64,000 nucleotides of DNA from Mimachlamys varia (GCA_947623455.1 OX392532.1:30230792-30294791), one strand, 5' to 3'. Positions 1-12,699 are shown, numbered from the stretch's first letter. The notes: generated by a model not told the origin, from the letters alone. Numbers and translations: made by a program.

Positions 1-540
1 TGATTTGTTTTCTTTACTTGCCTCCTGGAAAGTAACTAGCTATAGATTAATGATAGTCCTAATCCGTCGAAATCACAACCGATCGGGTCCAGTACACAGC
101 TGATTGGGATAAGATGATCGGAAAAGTTGAACCATTCTCATCTTCCAATTCATTACATATTAAATCCTGCGGCAGTTTCTTATCAATATTTACTATTGAT
201 GCCATTTCTTTAAGACCATCTTTCCACAATAGACAAGTTCTAGCAGACGACAACAATATACCGAGCCTCCAATGTCATGTTCGATTCCGATCAAGGGGAA
301 CAACTCATACAAAAGTTCCGGTGTAACGTGAAAAAATTACCCAGTTTAAAACTACCCACCGTTGAAATCTACGGCGGGTCATTTTCTCAAGGGGACGAAT
401 TACAGAAATATCGAGTGGGGTCATTTTTCTACAGAAGGCTGAGTAAGATTTCTACTGTAAAATAACGACCCGGGTAACTTTTGCAACGTAGAATAATGAC
501 TCCGGGTAGTTTCTTATCGTCGGGTCACTTTTTCACGTAA
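1..540. other. Noncoding edge, no gene recognised
   Basis: A 65-codon minus-strand reading frame (59-256) has no family signature I recognise. From 320 to 540 there are short, loosely repeated phrases (such as ggcgggtcattttctcaagg and gtggggtcatttttctacag) that look like decayed repeat DNA. Confidence 0.4.
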
Positions 541-551
541 CACTGAAAAAG

Positions 552-705
552 CCTTATATTTTCACGGCAAAATCTTATATTTTCACGGCAAATTCTTATA
601 TTTTCACGGCAAAATCTTATATTTTCACTGCTCATCACAGCAGTGAAAATATAAGTTTTATCAGTTTGATAATTTTCTATATTTCACAGGCAAAAATGTA
701 ATAAA
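552..705. repeat. 21-bp tandem repeat leading into a perfect hairpin (foldback family F)
   Basis: Four units of about 21 bp containing cttatattttcacggcaaaa run from 552 to about 629. They end in a perfect 17-bp inverted repeat: 616-632 pairs with 639-655 around a 6-base loop. The downstream stretch (ttctatatttcacaggc, then gtaataaa) recurs at 60008-60056 next to another hairpin, so the two loci belong to one family. Confidence 0.75.
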
Positions 706-2040
706 CACAACTATTAAATTGAATTTAGTATATAGCTTGAGGAACAAATTAATTGAAGTAGTTTCAATTAGTCTCCTATCTAACGGAATACTAGTTTTTT
801 TAATAATAGCGTGACGTGTTGTACAATTATTAGACATAATGTATATATGACGTCACAATAGTGTGGGATCATGGGATGAAGAACATTAAACGCCTTTTAC
901 ACAGGAGTGTAATGGTAGGTGTGAATCAATTTTTGGCGTCATGGGTGCACTGTGCTGACCTCAAACATGGTTTTCAGAAATAGAGATAGAAAGTGAATAT
1001 TGTGAAATTGATAAGATAAAGTATAGCTTTATATTCGTATAAAAAACATGTAAAATAAAACTGGAAAAGGGGATGAAAAAATAAAATGAAAAATAAAAGA
1101 ACGAAATGACAAGATACCTTTAGACCAACTGTAAAAATTACACAACTCAACACGATTATATTTTAGCCAACAACACTTATTATAATTTAGCCAACATCAG
1201 TGATCACTTATTATACCTCCGAAGAGACTGAGTCGTCGATTCGTATGTCATTATGTATTACACTGGCTAGCTCAGCCTGCCACCTGTTATGTTGTTTCGA
1301 CGTGCATGTACCCCTGCGTTGGAGCTTCCGTTACATTAGGCACAGCTAAGGAAGACCAAACAGAACTGTAAATACCTCTTACTAATTATAAAAGCTATTC
1401 ATAAATGTATTATCACTGTTAACCATGAAATGAGGATCGGGAGCATTATACTTATCATGTTCAAAAAATCGATAACACTGACGATAAAGTCTTAATAAAG
1501 ATATTAAGAACCAAGCATTGAACCTGTCCAAAAGGTAGGCGGATTCTTATATCGCTTATCAAACCATACTTATAATCTTATTTAGTAACACAAACGCCCT
1601 TTACTTGTTTTATCAACAAGTTAACACGTTTCAATGTTATCTTTTAGAGATACGAAATATGGAAAGATAGACAAATAATCATGGTTGCTCTTTATATATT
1701 TGAAATGAATTTGGCAATTTTAACTGACCTAATCAAAATAAGATTCAAATTAACTCGCATTATTACAAACCAGTTACTTTGTCAGTTACAATGAGTATTA
1801 AAGGTTTAGTACCTAACATGTTGAAAGGCTAACGATTATTTCTTAAACATACCATTTACCTGGCAACACTTTCCGGCGTGAGCGCTCAAAGGGTTAAACA
1901 TAATAGATGAAGGTCATACATCCCACTCACAATCTGTCTCCTGTCTCTTCTTATAGTGCTGATACATCGAAATGATTACTTTAACATCCCTCTGTCACGT
2001 GTACATGAGGGTAATAAGGTTTTTAGGAGGGAATTTTGAC
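706..2040. other. Intergenic DNA 5' of the Trunk-like gene
   Basis: No coding potential seen. A CACGTG E-box lies at 1996-2001, about 55 bp before the TATA element; a role in regulation is speculative. Confidence 0.4.
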
Positions 2041-2054
2041 AGACTGGATAATAC

Positions 2055-2062
2055 TATAAATA
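2055..2062 (+). promoter_or_regulatory. Candidate TATA box of the Trunk-like gene
   Basis: TATAAATA lies 74 bp upstream of the first coding ATG (2129). A start site about 30 bp downstream (near 2085) would give a short 5' UTR and exclude the upstream ATG at 2069. This is inferred from spacing only; there is no transcript evidence here. Confidence 0.45.
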
Positions 2063-2128
2063 CGGCTATGTTTACTAGGAATATTATCTTTTAGGTAGAA
2101 CTATTTCAAGCCTAAAGGTGTATCAAAT

Positions 2129-2149
2129 ATGGAAGGAATGCTCATACAG
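2129..2149 (+). CDS. Trunk-like gene, coding exon 1
   Basis: Seven codons (MEGMLIQ) start at an ATG with A at -3 and G at +4, and an in-frame stop (2096-2098) precedes it. The exon ends in a consensus donor CAG|GTAAGT at 2150. It supplies the N-terminus of the signal peptide and would be invisible to ORF finders. Confidence 0.55.
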
Positions 2150-5100
2150 GTAAGTGCGGGACTTTGATGTCATACTTAATACTACTTATATTAAGATATA
2201 GGCCTATCTTGAAGAATTGAGTGTATTGCAATGGACATTTCTTATCACATTCGTCATCTTTTTATGTAATACTTCTTTAGAGTGTTAACATCAATAGGTT
2301 GACTTAAGATAAAATCATTTAAAATATAAAACACTATTGACTAACTTGTTACTTCTAAAAGATGCACTTTGAAATTATTTTTCAAAAATGTATATCATTA
2401 TATGTTATATACAAATTCTGGTCATTATTACTGCAGATAGGTGTAAGCAGAGAAGCGTCTAGCTACTTCAGTTCTAAATTGGTAATGGTAGTATTCATTC
2501 TCTCTTTCTAAGTTGTCGCAGGGAGTCTTTTTAAATTATGGACGAATTTGCGCTCGGACATATCATAACCATTGTTCGTTTTTTGCTCATGTTTGATGAG
2601 CACTTCATCTTCGATTTAATGCGAAATATTTTATTTTGATTAAATTCTTCAAATTTCATGTTAGGATAATTTTGTATAATGGCAATTTCTGTCATAGACC
2701 TGCAGGCGGGTTGGCATGTTTTGAAATATGTCGACATTCCCTGTAAATATGTTGATATATTTTAAATATTATTGGCACATCTTTTAGAACTTATATCTAC
2801 ACTCAAGTAAATGTCAAATATATGTCACCATAGTGTTGAAAAATATGCTGGAATCAATTAACTTTATACATTATAATGATGTGATAATATATTTGTTTCA
2901 ATAGGAACAACAATATGCGATAGCCCGGCATTCATTTTATTTCTATATTACACGATATTGATTGGATTGGAGAAACCTAATTGATTTTAGTGATTAAGAG
3001 ATTAAATAATGATTTCTACCAGAATTCGGATTTAAACTTTTAATTCGCAGATAGTTTAAGCCCAAAGTCTACACCAAAGGAACAGGAACAATGTTTCTAT
3101 CAATCTACGATGATTGACTCATGTTCTCATGGCATTTAATAGGGAATTCAGTCAAAAATGAAAAAAAAAAAAATGTAATTTCAAATGTAACGTTTATCAA
3201 ATCAAAACCTGTTCTTAAATAACCTTACGGATCAAATGGAAACTTTTTAGGTAAAATTTGAAATGTACGACTTTAAGTAATATAATAAAATGTTATAGGA
3301 CTTATCAGAACAGGCTGGTTTAATGTTTATATGAATTTCTTCGACATATATTTATGACCCCCCCCCCCCTGTCATTATAAAATGAAAAACGAATTCGTCA
3401 TATATCACATTGAAAGGGAACACCAGGAGTTGTCGTACTGAACTCAAAACATATTCTATCACGTGTGTGCACTATCCTGACAGAAAATAGATTAAACGCA
3501 GCTCTTACACTGGCAGTCGACAGACGGATATATTGAATACATATACTGTAGACAAAAACTTTAAACACACGATCTAAGAATAGCAGGGAGGGAAGGCAGT
3601 GATATATGAATTTTCCCAACCTATTGTAAAAACTATACTATGGTTAAACCAACGCCTTAATCAATGGCGCTTGCTGTGTGTGACAAAATTGATGACGTTA
3701 CTGTATTAAAACAGCACAAAGTGATGACGTTCTGATGATGTGTTCAAAATAAAAACATATTTCAGGTATCTACCTAGCACAAATGGGAATGCATCTGTGT
3801 AGTGAAAGAAAATTATTAATCCTTTATACAGTTGTAAGACAATAATCGATCGTCATTTCGGCCAACATCAACAGTGAATATCAGTTTACGACAAATGAAT
3901 ATTAGCTATTCAAACATAGTATCACTCATTAGTCCTAAAAATATTAAACAATACGTATTTCTTTTAATGCGTATATCAAATTCGGCATATGAAACACACG
4001 ACTGGCTCGAAATATCAGCTTACCACTAAACCCGTCAACTCAATTATTATAAAACACTATTAGTCAATTATGCTACCTGAGTGGGTTACTACTGTATCAC
4101 AACCTCGTTATCTCGAACTAGTTTAACTCGAAGACCCCATTTATTTCGAAACGATCAGTGCAAAAGTAACGAGCGAAAAAGATGTATGAGTATTTAAGAA
4201 ATAAATTCTTTATTCTGAACTGTTATATCGTCTAGTTATTCCTGCAATTCTTTGTGTACAATAACATTGTTTTTCATTCAAACGGCATCTTATGTTGGTT
4301 TTACAAAGGTTTGATTATGCCGTTGGTAACATAAGTTTTGATATCGAGTGATATGCCGAATTTCACGAAATATCTTAATTAAATAATGTGATATTTCAGT
4401 TTTCGTGGATTTAACCACTTATGAAACTGTTTAATACTTCATTATCACCACGGGCCACGAACAACCGTTCAAAATGCTATTTATTTAAATAAATATTCAC
4501 AATCTTGACTATATGGTCAATATCCGGTAACCGTTATGAATCATAAACGAGATCGAGCTTGCAAAGAAACCCGGCATTAGATACAAATCATGCTTAAACA
4601 GCTCTTTGATTCTATGTCAGAGGTTTTTAAATAAGCTAAAGGAACAAAATCAAAACCACTATATCCAGATTATAGACCGCCTAAATTGAACCACATAACT
4701 TACTGGTTACTGATCATTAGCTTAACTAAAGGGATATTTTGCCATTTCCAATCCGCACTTTGTCTCCCTTCAGACTTATCTGGCCTTTAATGCAATCAAA
4801 GCCACCAGTGATATCTAATAGTGCTAAATATGGATCGATCAGTAGGCCTGTTATAGGTCTTGTCCTACGTCACAGTCATATGATATTGTTTGGAAGATTA
4901 CACAAACAATTTACTATATAGGACTTGTAGTAAACCTTCCGTCGTGATTCCCTTGATAGGAGCGCTGACAGACGTCAACGAAAGTAGAACATAATGTCAC
5001 ATATCAACTCTTCGATCATCCAGTCCCGCTTCAAAGACATAGATGAAAAGTAAAACGATAAACGTTTAATTGTAAGAAGATTTGAAATGTCTAGTTTGTC

Positions 5101-8100
5101 TTATACTGTTTTTCCTATTTCTTATTCATGATTGTCAAATATAATTGAAATATCTTATTAAGGTTTTATGACTTTTCACAAATTTCATTTTTAGTTTGTG
5201 CTCAAAGTAAGCTTATACACATTATATTGCAATCCACGAAGTAGTACAAGATGTAGGATTAGAAAATGACAAGAAATGATATTTTTCAAACTGAAAAGTG
5301 GAAGATATGCTGTATTGATACCTGTTATTAATGTTAAGAGTCTAGGTTATACCATGCATGTGCGATCTTAATTATTAGTCATGAATTTTTCGTATGAAAG
5401 ATGAAGTCTTAATCTGCCTTACCTATCATACCTTTGATTTGTGGAAATTATTCTGTACACATAACACATTTATGTAACATTACTATAAGAAGGTGGACTT
5501 TTTGAATACGCTTATAAGTATGCCTAGTATGTTGTGATATAGTTCTTTGAAGCAGAAGACGCTTACTCTTCCGGAACACCTGGTCTTATTCTCATGTACT
5601 TTTACGGGGGTCTCCATGTAAATCTTTTCTTTGTTCCTATTTTGCCTCTAGTTTAATCGGTTTTGAGTTCGGATTATGGTTTTGTTGACGCCTTGGTATT
5701 CCCTGATTTTTTTGAGGATGTGATGTTTACTTTAATATAAACTAGGATTCACTTGGCGGGTGTCGTCGATGTAACAGAAGACGCATACTCTTCAGAAGCA
5801 ACTGGTCGCATTCCCTTGTAATTTCTCCAGTGTATCCGTGTTTTATATATTTATTTCATTTGTCCATATTTATTTCCTAGTTTGATTTATTTTAAGTTCA
5901 AACTATTGTTTCTTGAAGATTTGGTATTCTGTTATTTTTTTTTTTAAATCTTACGTATATACGTCATTTCCAAGTTAACTACTTATCGATTTATTACTTT
6001 AAAACATATCCACAAAGTCTGTAAACATACCATTTTGGCAGCCATTAAATCTCATTAAAAAGGAAAATTAAATGAAATTTAGTAAATTATGGTAAGCCTG
6101 CCAGGACCTCTTAATTGTCTAGAGAGAGTCTAGAGGATAGTAAAACAAGTGACAAGTCACCTTGATAGTGTTTGCTTGAAAGGAGAAGTTCCACATATCT
6201 CAGTATGCTTAAACGTGTAAAAAAAATTCCAGCAGAAGGAAATGAGTTGATAATCACTGTTTATTTTGAATCTATACCTTTACACAAAAAATACTTCAAC
6301 CAGCGTTATATAGGTGTTTATTTCAGGTTGAACATAACAGAGAATACTGAAGCTTCAACAATACCATAATCCAAATTGCAAAATTCCATTAAACTAAGGA
6401 CAATGCATGGATTAAGGAAGAGTTTACAAGGAGACTCCTGTAAAAGTAAATACGACCATGTGTTCCAAAAGAGTTAACGCGATCTAATCCATCGGCGACT
6501 ACCGATAACTAAGGGATTGGAAACATAACAGCTTGGTAAAATGATGAACGTATTCAAATAATCCAAAATGTTAATTTACCTATCAAAAGTGTGTGTGTTT
6601 TTCCTCAAATTCTCCATTCGGTGCACATTGGTGGTGTTAGATAGTATTGTGTAAGTAGCTTGGGATATCAAACCCATCTGGTTGTCGATTTTTGGTCCGG
6701 GTTTTATTTCGTAGCTATATCTATGATTTTGTTCCTTAGACAATATAAAAAAAAAATCAGAGAATACTAAAGCGTCAAAAAACCATACTCCGAACTCAAA
6801 ATCGATTACACTAGATGCAAAATAGGAACAATGGAAAGATTTGCATTGGGACCCTCGTAAAAGTACAAGAGAATAAGACCGGGTGTTCCGGAAGAAAGAC
6901 TTTTGTTGGAGATATATGTTACAGAATAGTACCGATTGAATGTGGTAGGTTTACTAGATAAGACCTTTAACAGAAACAGAGATCATTTTAAACAGCAGTG
7001 TTAAACGGATTGATAGAATATATTAGATACCAATACATTTGATGATGTGAAACCAAGTTTTAACGATATTGAGAATAAAAATGAGAATGATGTTATTCAT
7101 TAAATTATAATTTTAAAGAATGCTTCATTAATATGACATATCGTGTAAGATTATCAAATGTAGCCTCAGTTACACAGCCATGAAGATTAACTTAAAAAAA
7201 ATAAAGTAATATATAAGAACTTGCACGTGTGAGGATATAATATGACTTTATTTATGTACATCTTGATCAATAAAATGTTTTGTGAATAATAAAAGATAGA
7301 TTAAAATGAAATCAAATTACTGCTTCTACGAATACGGAAGTCGATAGCTGCCAGCCATATGCAATAAATAGTAATTTTCGGCGTCTAACAAAAAAAAAAA
7401 AAATACACATATACCGATATTCAAAAAAAGAATAGTTGTCGGCATATCGGCATTATTTATCGACACCAGGAATTATCTATATTATATTTACCTGACCGAC
7501 GCGGTACACATGGGTACGGAATACGGCCATGGTACAGACCTTTATTTATGTAAGAGGTAATATTCACGAATATTACTTTTCAGATGATTTCATAAAATGT
7601 GTGGAGCGTGCATTGAAAAGTACGAAAATAAAATGACATGAAATTTTTACGATTTTTTTACAAAAAAAAAAAAATAGGTATACGACTTTACGATATTTGA
7701 GTTACCAATCCCGATAGTAGTAAAATACACAGAGGTTACACAACGAGTGGTTGTTAAATATGGAATTTATTTCGCTCGAGTTTATTTTTTAAATTACACA
7801 GGGCACGAGATTTAGGGTTTTCAAAATTGTACAAATGAAAAGGGCTGATCCCGCTACCTTCTTCATCCCAACATCCCACCACCTTCAACCACAACCCCAA
7901 CCCTGCGGTTTCAAGGTGAAAGTTGGCTGTACTGCTGTAAGACAATCCTTTCTAGTAATATACACTTAATTTCAATATTTTTTTGATGGAAGCATTTATC
8001 GGCGGTGGGGATTTAAAATTGTACAAATAGAAGGGCTAAATTCGCCAGGGGCTGGGGAGAGGGGTCGCAATTTCAATTTGCTTGTGTTGTTAATAACAAT

Positions 8101-10051
8101 TTTTTTTTTATATTTGTTTGGAAGCTTTCATTGCAGATGGTGATTCAAAATTGCCATCCTTGGCTGAAACCCCAGGAAGCTGAGGGCATGGTCAAAATAG
8201 TATTTAAATATATTGGTTTAATCAACTTCATCCCTGCCATATTTTACTGATAGAGGGGATTATTCAAAACTTTGTTAGGTGTTAAGAGATGAATGGGGCC
8301 CTATCCTATCCTTAGAAACTAAGTACTTGGGTAAAAACAGTTGATATATTCCCGACCCAAATCTAAATATGTATTTGCTGGGCATAAAGAGACACACACA
8401 ATCATAATAGCAATATTTATACCGAGGTCTTCCTCACCCTTGCAGACTGAACCCCTGAGTCATAATTTTAAAATGGTTGATATCTACAAAACTATATATA
8501 CTATCGCTAGGCATAAAGAGCCGAAATCAATTATTATGTTAGAATTAATCTCAGATAGATCTTAATTAGTTGATATGAAAATATAAAAAAAAAAATAACA
8601 AAACATTATTTTTTCGATAATCTCAATATATATCTTGGTTGGTAGCTAAAAGAAAAACCTGATTGGTCAATTCTTAAATACGAGTGATTAGTCGATATTT
8701 TGAAACAGGCAATGCTTGTTCTATAGATAGATTCTAACTACTAAAATCACTTAAATGACCTCGTCTCTGTGACTGGCAGTAGTAATGGAGGAATAAATAC
8801 ACAACTCTTTCCAATGTATCCGAAAACGGTTTGGAAAAAAATTACATATAGCAGACAACAAATGAAAAATAAGTCTAGACCCATAAATGTTTAAATTGCA
8901 TTTATCTTTATTTAGATGGTGGGAAGGAAATATAGACGTTTTAAAAGAGAATTCGACAGGATGAATTTCATTTTCTTCTGACACAGACAGTTAATCGTTT
9001 AAAATAATCAAAAGGACAGACGGTTTGGGTTTCCATATTTCAGACTATTAGTATCAAGACGCATATTTCTGCGTAAAAATGAAATGGAATAAGTTGAATG
9101 CAATGCGATTTAATCATATTTAAGGGCTTTTCCAGACATGTTGTCGTTTTGTGTTATAAAGATATCATCGATGCAAGATAAAAAAAAGCAGAATAAAACA
9201 ACAAAATATGAAAACATAAATAAATAAAGTGCCGACAATAAGATGTAAGGAGTGCTTATAGAAAAAAATAATAGGCTGCAGCCGATGAATTTATTTCATT
9301 CAATGTTCTTATACGAGGGCAAACCAAAAGAATATAGTATAATAATATAAGGGAATAAAACAATATAAGGAGAGATCACAGAGTTATGATATACGGTTAT
9401 TTATGAAATGTTAATTCCAAATCCATAAGAAGGGAAAAAAATAAAAGACTAGAAAAATATCTCTGAAATAAATTCATATCACGAGTTGATTGTAGTATTT
9501 TTTTTTTGGGGGGGGGGGGGGGGTTGTTTTTGCTTTTTTCTTTCTTATTTTATATTTAAGATGCACAGAAGGGGAGATAATAAAAAACTACATTCAACTA
9601 TTGTTTTGCTTAATTCCAGATTCATATACTCTTGGTATATGGGATAATGGTATCTACACAACAAATTCCCCTAGTGCCGTATAGAGATGAGTACAATATT
9701 GGAGAGGAGGACGGAATAAGTGATAACATTGAGGGGGATTCGCCATATTTACAAAAAAGAAACGAGCCATTTTCGGAAGATGAAGAACTGCCCTGGTCAT
9801 GTGGTATGGAGTACACGTGGACGGATTTGGGTCAAAATCACCACCCACGCCATGTTCGTGAGGTCAACTGTGTGAACTCTAGCTGCTGGTACGGTCATTA
9901 CTCGTGTGTGCCACTCACCTTTAACATTAAAGTACTATACCCTAATGATCAAGGATCCATTGACGGTAAACTTCCCGCAGCTCTGAGACAGAACTATGTG
10001 TTCCGTGACGTCGGGGTGACTGTTGGCTGTCAATGCGTGCGTAATATATAA
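2129..10051 (+). CDS. Secreted Trunk/PTTH/noggin-type cystine-knot ligand (two coding exons)
   Basis: The model joins 2129-2149 and 9620-10051: 150 residues plus stop. Family members are secreted ligands; insect Trunk and PTTH activate the receptor tyrosine kinase Torso, and noggins bind BMPs. Seen here: residues 1-18 (MEGMLIQIHILLVYGIMV) form a signal peptide, a Lys-Arg pair sits at 53-54, and the C-terminal domain starts at PWSC (66-68). That domain carries the W-x-DLG-x4-PR signature (74-84), then NCVNSSCWYGHYSC (90-103) and GCQC (143-146). Cysteines are 68, 91, 96, 103, 144 and 146; Asn93 in NSS is a potential glycosylation site. Link between exons: CAG|GTAAGT donor, pyrimidine-rich acceptor, both phase 0, and the join completes a hydrophobic leader. 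The family call on exon 2 is firm; the first exon is inferred. Trunk/PTTH fits better than noggin because of the short acidic pro-region and terminal CxC. Confidence 0.7.
4739..4921 (+). other. Unassigned short reading frame inside the intron
   Basis: Sixty codons without a recognisable family. Phrases here (such as cagtaggcctgttataggtc) look like transposon-derived DNA rather than a host exon. Listed only to mark the stretch. Confidence 0.15.
5548..5714 (-). repeat. Family A copy
   Basis: The minus strand matches family A from the GAATACC end to the TCTTCTGC block. The plus strand reads gaagcagaagacgcttactc and ends with ggtattccctga followed by a T run. Confidence 0.8.
5752..5948 (-). repeat. 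Family A copy
   Basis: A second, more diverged minus-orientation copy lying in tandem after the previous one. It begins ggcgggtgtcgtcgatg on the plus strand and ends ggtattctgt plus a T run. Confidence 0.75.
6330..6505 (+). repeat. Family A copy (diverged)
   Basis: Contains agagaatactgaagcttcaa, ccataatccaaattg and gtgttccaaaagagt in family order. Confidence 0.65.
6755..6906 (+). repeat. Family A copy
   Basis: Contains cagagaatactaaagcgtc, cgaactcaaaatcgatt and gggtgttccggaagaaag in family order, preceded by an A run. Confidence 0.75.
9508..9523 (+). repeat. 16-base G run upstream of the Trunk-like exon 2 acceptor
   Basis: An uninterrupted G run following a T run and lying about 100 bp before the acceptor. 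On the transcribed pre-mRNA it could form a G-quadruplex. Length variation is likely at such a run. Confidence 0.8.
9620..10051 (+). CDS. Trunk-like gene, terminal coding exon 2
   Basis: The acceptor TTGCTTAATTCCAG ends at 9619. The exon carries residues 8-150: the rest of the signal peptide, an acidic pro-region (EYNIGEEDGISDN), the Lys-Arg site and the whole cysteine domain. The stop is TAA at 10049-10051. Base composition is visibly less AT-rich than the flanks. Confidence 0.85.
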   Translation: MHILLVYGIMVSTQQIPLVPYRDEYNIGEEDGISDNIEGDSPYLQKRNEPFSEDEELPWSCGMEYTWTDLGQNHHPRHVREVNCVNSSCWYGHYSCVPLTFNIKVLYPNDQGSIDGKLPAALRQNYVFRDVGVTVGCQCVRNI

Positions 10052-10486
10052 AGGCCAAAGGTCAGTGAGGTCCGCGGAAGCTATAAAGCGGCATGCGCAA
10101 ACGATAATATGATAGTAAACGTTTACACGAAGGTACCGTCCTGGATATCTGACGTTAAAACAAGACGACATTGCTCAATTTATCTCTTTCTGATATTTTC
10201 ATTATGGATGCTTTGGCTGTATTAGGCGGTAGGGACACCTTTAATTTTTAGTGATACTTTACAACCAAGTGTTGATGGCAACACATTTTCTCCTCTATAT
10301 TCACCTAACGTCATTTGTTCGAGCTTACAGCATCATAATGTCACCTGTCCCTTCAGTGCAGCAGAGAAGCTTACAAGGTGTTTATATGGTTGATTAAGCT
10401 AAAGTTTGCTACATTGTTGCTGATATTACATGAATATGATATTAATATGCATACAGTATAGGTACCCACCAAAGAAAAAAATTAAA

Positions 10487-10492
10487 AATAAA
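10487..10492 (+). promoter_or_regulatory. Candidate polyadenylation signal of the Trunk-like gene
   Basis: AATAAA about 435 bp after the stop codon, in an A-rich stretch. It is the first perfect hexamer I noticed downstream. Confidence 0.35.
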
Positions 10493-10544
10493 TTCTGTTG
10501 CAATTTTGTCACGGTAGGCCTATATTTTGGCTAATTTGACTGGA

Positions 10545-10630
10545 CTTACATTGAAACCTCGCTTAAAGACCACCTCAGAATTAAGACCACCTCGCTGTTA
10601 AGACCACGTACTTCATTTCAGTTCCGAAAA
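10545..10630 (+). repeat. Transposon-end-like sequence
   Basis: The phrase ttgaaacctcgcttaaagac followed by gaccacc repeats resembles termini of pogo/Tigger-like elements. No matching opposite end was found nearby, so this is only a suggestion. Confidence 0.3.
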
Positions 10631-10639
10631 AAAATCTCA

Positions 10640-11640
10640 GTGTGATTTTAACGCTTCTTCTTCGTTCTTCGAAATACATGAATTTAGCGTATTTTGTATC
10701 TTGCAAAGTGCTGAACACTAAAACACTTAAGTGCCATCACTTAATCATTATTTATTGTAACTGTCATTCTTGATTTTCAGATTACTTAAATTGGTTAATC
10801 ATTGCACAACTCTTTAGCGGCAAACTTTAGAAATACTATCATTGCCACGTATGGAACCAACTAGTTGAATTGTATTCCTATATTTTGCCTTTAAATAGAA
10901 AGGAAAGCAAATGTATGACACTTGCAATTGACCTTTACATTTCAACACGTAGATTGTTATCCTGAGACAATTTACATATGTACAAATAGACAATGAACAA
11001 CATGAAAGGGAGGTAACTTAGAGCCAGAACCTAGGAGGTAGAATAATACTTGTCAAAACAAATTAAAGTGGTACAGTGTTTTTCAATGAAACAGTGTTAG
11101 CGTAGCTTATATTAAGCTTCGAATCAGACAAACTTTAATGTTTGCGTTCAAACGGTGATACTGATTAGTTATTTTCATGGAACTTTTAAGCTGGTGCTAG
11201 ACGTTCAGTTGTAGTTCCAAAAGCGTTAAATGATGATCCAATGAAGGGATGGTGATTAAAATCCCTTAGAAAATCTTGAAAAAGTATTCAATGGTATTTT
11301 TGTTATTATGAGCCTTTGTCGATTAATATGTATGTATATTTTGGAATATTTCGAGGCTTTGCATATTTTTTGCATTTTGTCGCATTTTGTACGAGTGTTT
11401 GGTTGTGATTTGAATATTTGTTGAAAGAATAATAAATAATTGTACTCATTGCTGAATTATTTTTTCTTTATTAACAAATATGGTTTAAATTCAAAATATG
11501 TTTTGTGCATACAAATAAGGAGTAAGTACAGGGTAAATATTAGCTTTGGTCCTTAAATGTGATTAATTGTTAAATTTATGGCACATAAATTCGAGATAAT
11601 GAAGGTTGCTCAGGAGGCAATTTATATGATCGCTATCTTA
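10640..11640. other. Intergenic DNA, nothing recognised
   Basis: AT-rich sequence without coding signatures or obvious repeats. Confidence 0.4.
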
Positions 11641-11646
11641 GATGAG

Positions 11647-11720
11647 AGATGACGTAACACACACATATGATGCACCTTTTAAATTTAAAAATAGATACAG
11701 TATGCCGCGAAAAATATTTT
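11647..11720 (-). repeat. Family B copy, truncated (no ribozyme)
   Basis: Matches the gatgacgtaacacacac to cagtatgccg portion of family B, then diverges before the hammerhead segment. Orientation is given in the sense of the ribozyme in full copies. Confidence 0.7.
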
Positions 11721-11914
11721 TGTAGCCTTGTATGATATGAAGGTTGACGTTTCAAAATATTTGTTATATCCTCCTTCATGTTTATGTTGTGTTTCTAGTT
11801 AAATTAAATTTGAGTTCTTATTCTCTGGGAATTTTTTCTTTTCTTTCTTTTGAAAATGAAAAGCTATCATCATCAGACTAAGCAATCACAAAGGAGCAAC
11901 GTTGGTTAGTAAAA

Positions 11915-12690
11915 AAAAAAACCAGAGAATACCAAAGCGTCAACAAAACCATAATCCGAACTCAAAATCGTTTAAACTAGAGGCAAAATATAAAAAAGGA
12001 AAGATTTACAAGAAGACCCCTCATAAAAGAGAATAAGACCTGGGCCCGTATTCATGAAACCGTTCTCATGCTCAAGCATGGATTTTGTGCTCTAGCCGAA
12101 TTTCTTGCTTTGGGTATGGATCAATAAGAAAAGCTTATTCTGTTCATGATTTTGGGAAACATTGAAGACACTTAAAGCAGAAAATTGTTTCAGTGTTTTT
12201 TATTTGAAATTTTCATCGTTTGAGGTGTTTTAAGCGAGTTACAGGAAAGCTAGGTTGAGCACAGAATCCGTTCTTGAGAACGAGAATGGTTTCATGAATA
12301 CGGACCCAGGTGCTCCGGAAGAGTAAGCGTCTTCTGCTTCATTGACAACAGAAACCATGTAAATTATGATCATATACAAGTAAATATGAGAACCGAGTCA
12401 TCAATGTCGATCACAAAAGATAAACACACTAATGAACATACTCAAAAACGTTCATCTTCATATCCCATAAAGATTCAGATTTTTTCTCGATGATACCAAG
12501 ATGGCGACCATAAAACTTGCCATTAACCTTCATCAAACTGCATATACCGAGTCCCTGTGCCGTACGTTCGTTCGACAGCAGCTGACATCTATCACGGAAA
12601 TTTCGATATTCCAAGCAAGCTCTGGAATAACAAATCAACTGCGACATGTTAACACCATAGGATGGAGTAAGATAGTCATTTGTTTTCCAG
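11915..12690 (+). repeat. Long family A copy interrupted by a foldback element
   Basis: Runs from ccagagaataccaaagcgtc to gttaacaccataggatgg, the longest extent seen in the window once the insertion at 12041-12308 is removed (about 500 bp). It defines the family consensus together with the 37.7 kb copy. Short reading frames here (12429-12701) are accidents of the repeat. Confidence 0.8.
12041..12308. mobile_element. Foldback (MITE-like) element nested in family A
   Basis: The ends are inverted repeats: TGGGCCCGTATTCATGAAAC at the left and, read on the minus strand, TGGGTCCGTATTCATGAAAC at the right, with pairing extending about 27 bp. Removing the element restores the family A phrase AAGACC...AGGTG. 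No transposase, and no clear target duplication is visible. Confidence 0.75.
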
Positions 12691-12699
12691 ATAACAAAT

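Larger units (their letters stand above)
2150..9619 (+). other. Intron of the Trunk-like gene (about 7.5 kb)
   Basis: Holds four family A repeat copies between 5.5 and 6.9 kb, a loosely duplicated segment near 7815-8160 (the phrases attgtacaaatgaaaagggc and attgtacaaatagaagggc), simple A/T runs, a C-run (3359-3369) and a G-run just upstream of the acceptor. I see no additional exon with cysteine-knot similarity. Confidence 0.5.

Noticed and set aside
59..256. 65-codon minus-strand frame with a plausible-looking composition
   Set aside because: No recognisable family, no splice or promoter context, and adjacent sequence is repeat-like; left unassigned.
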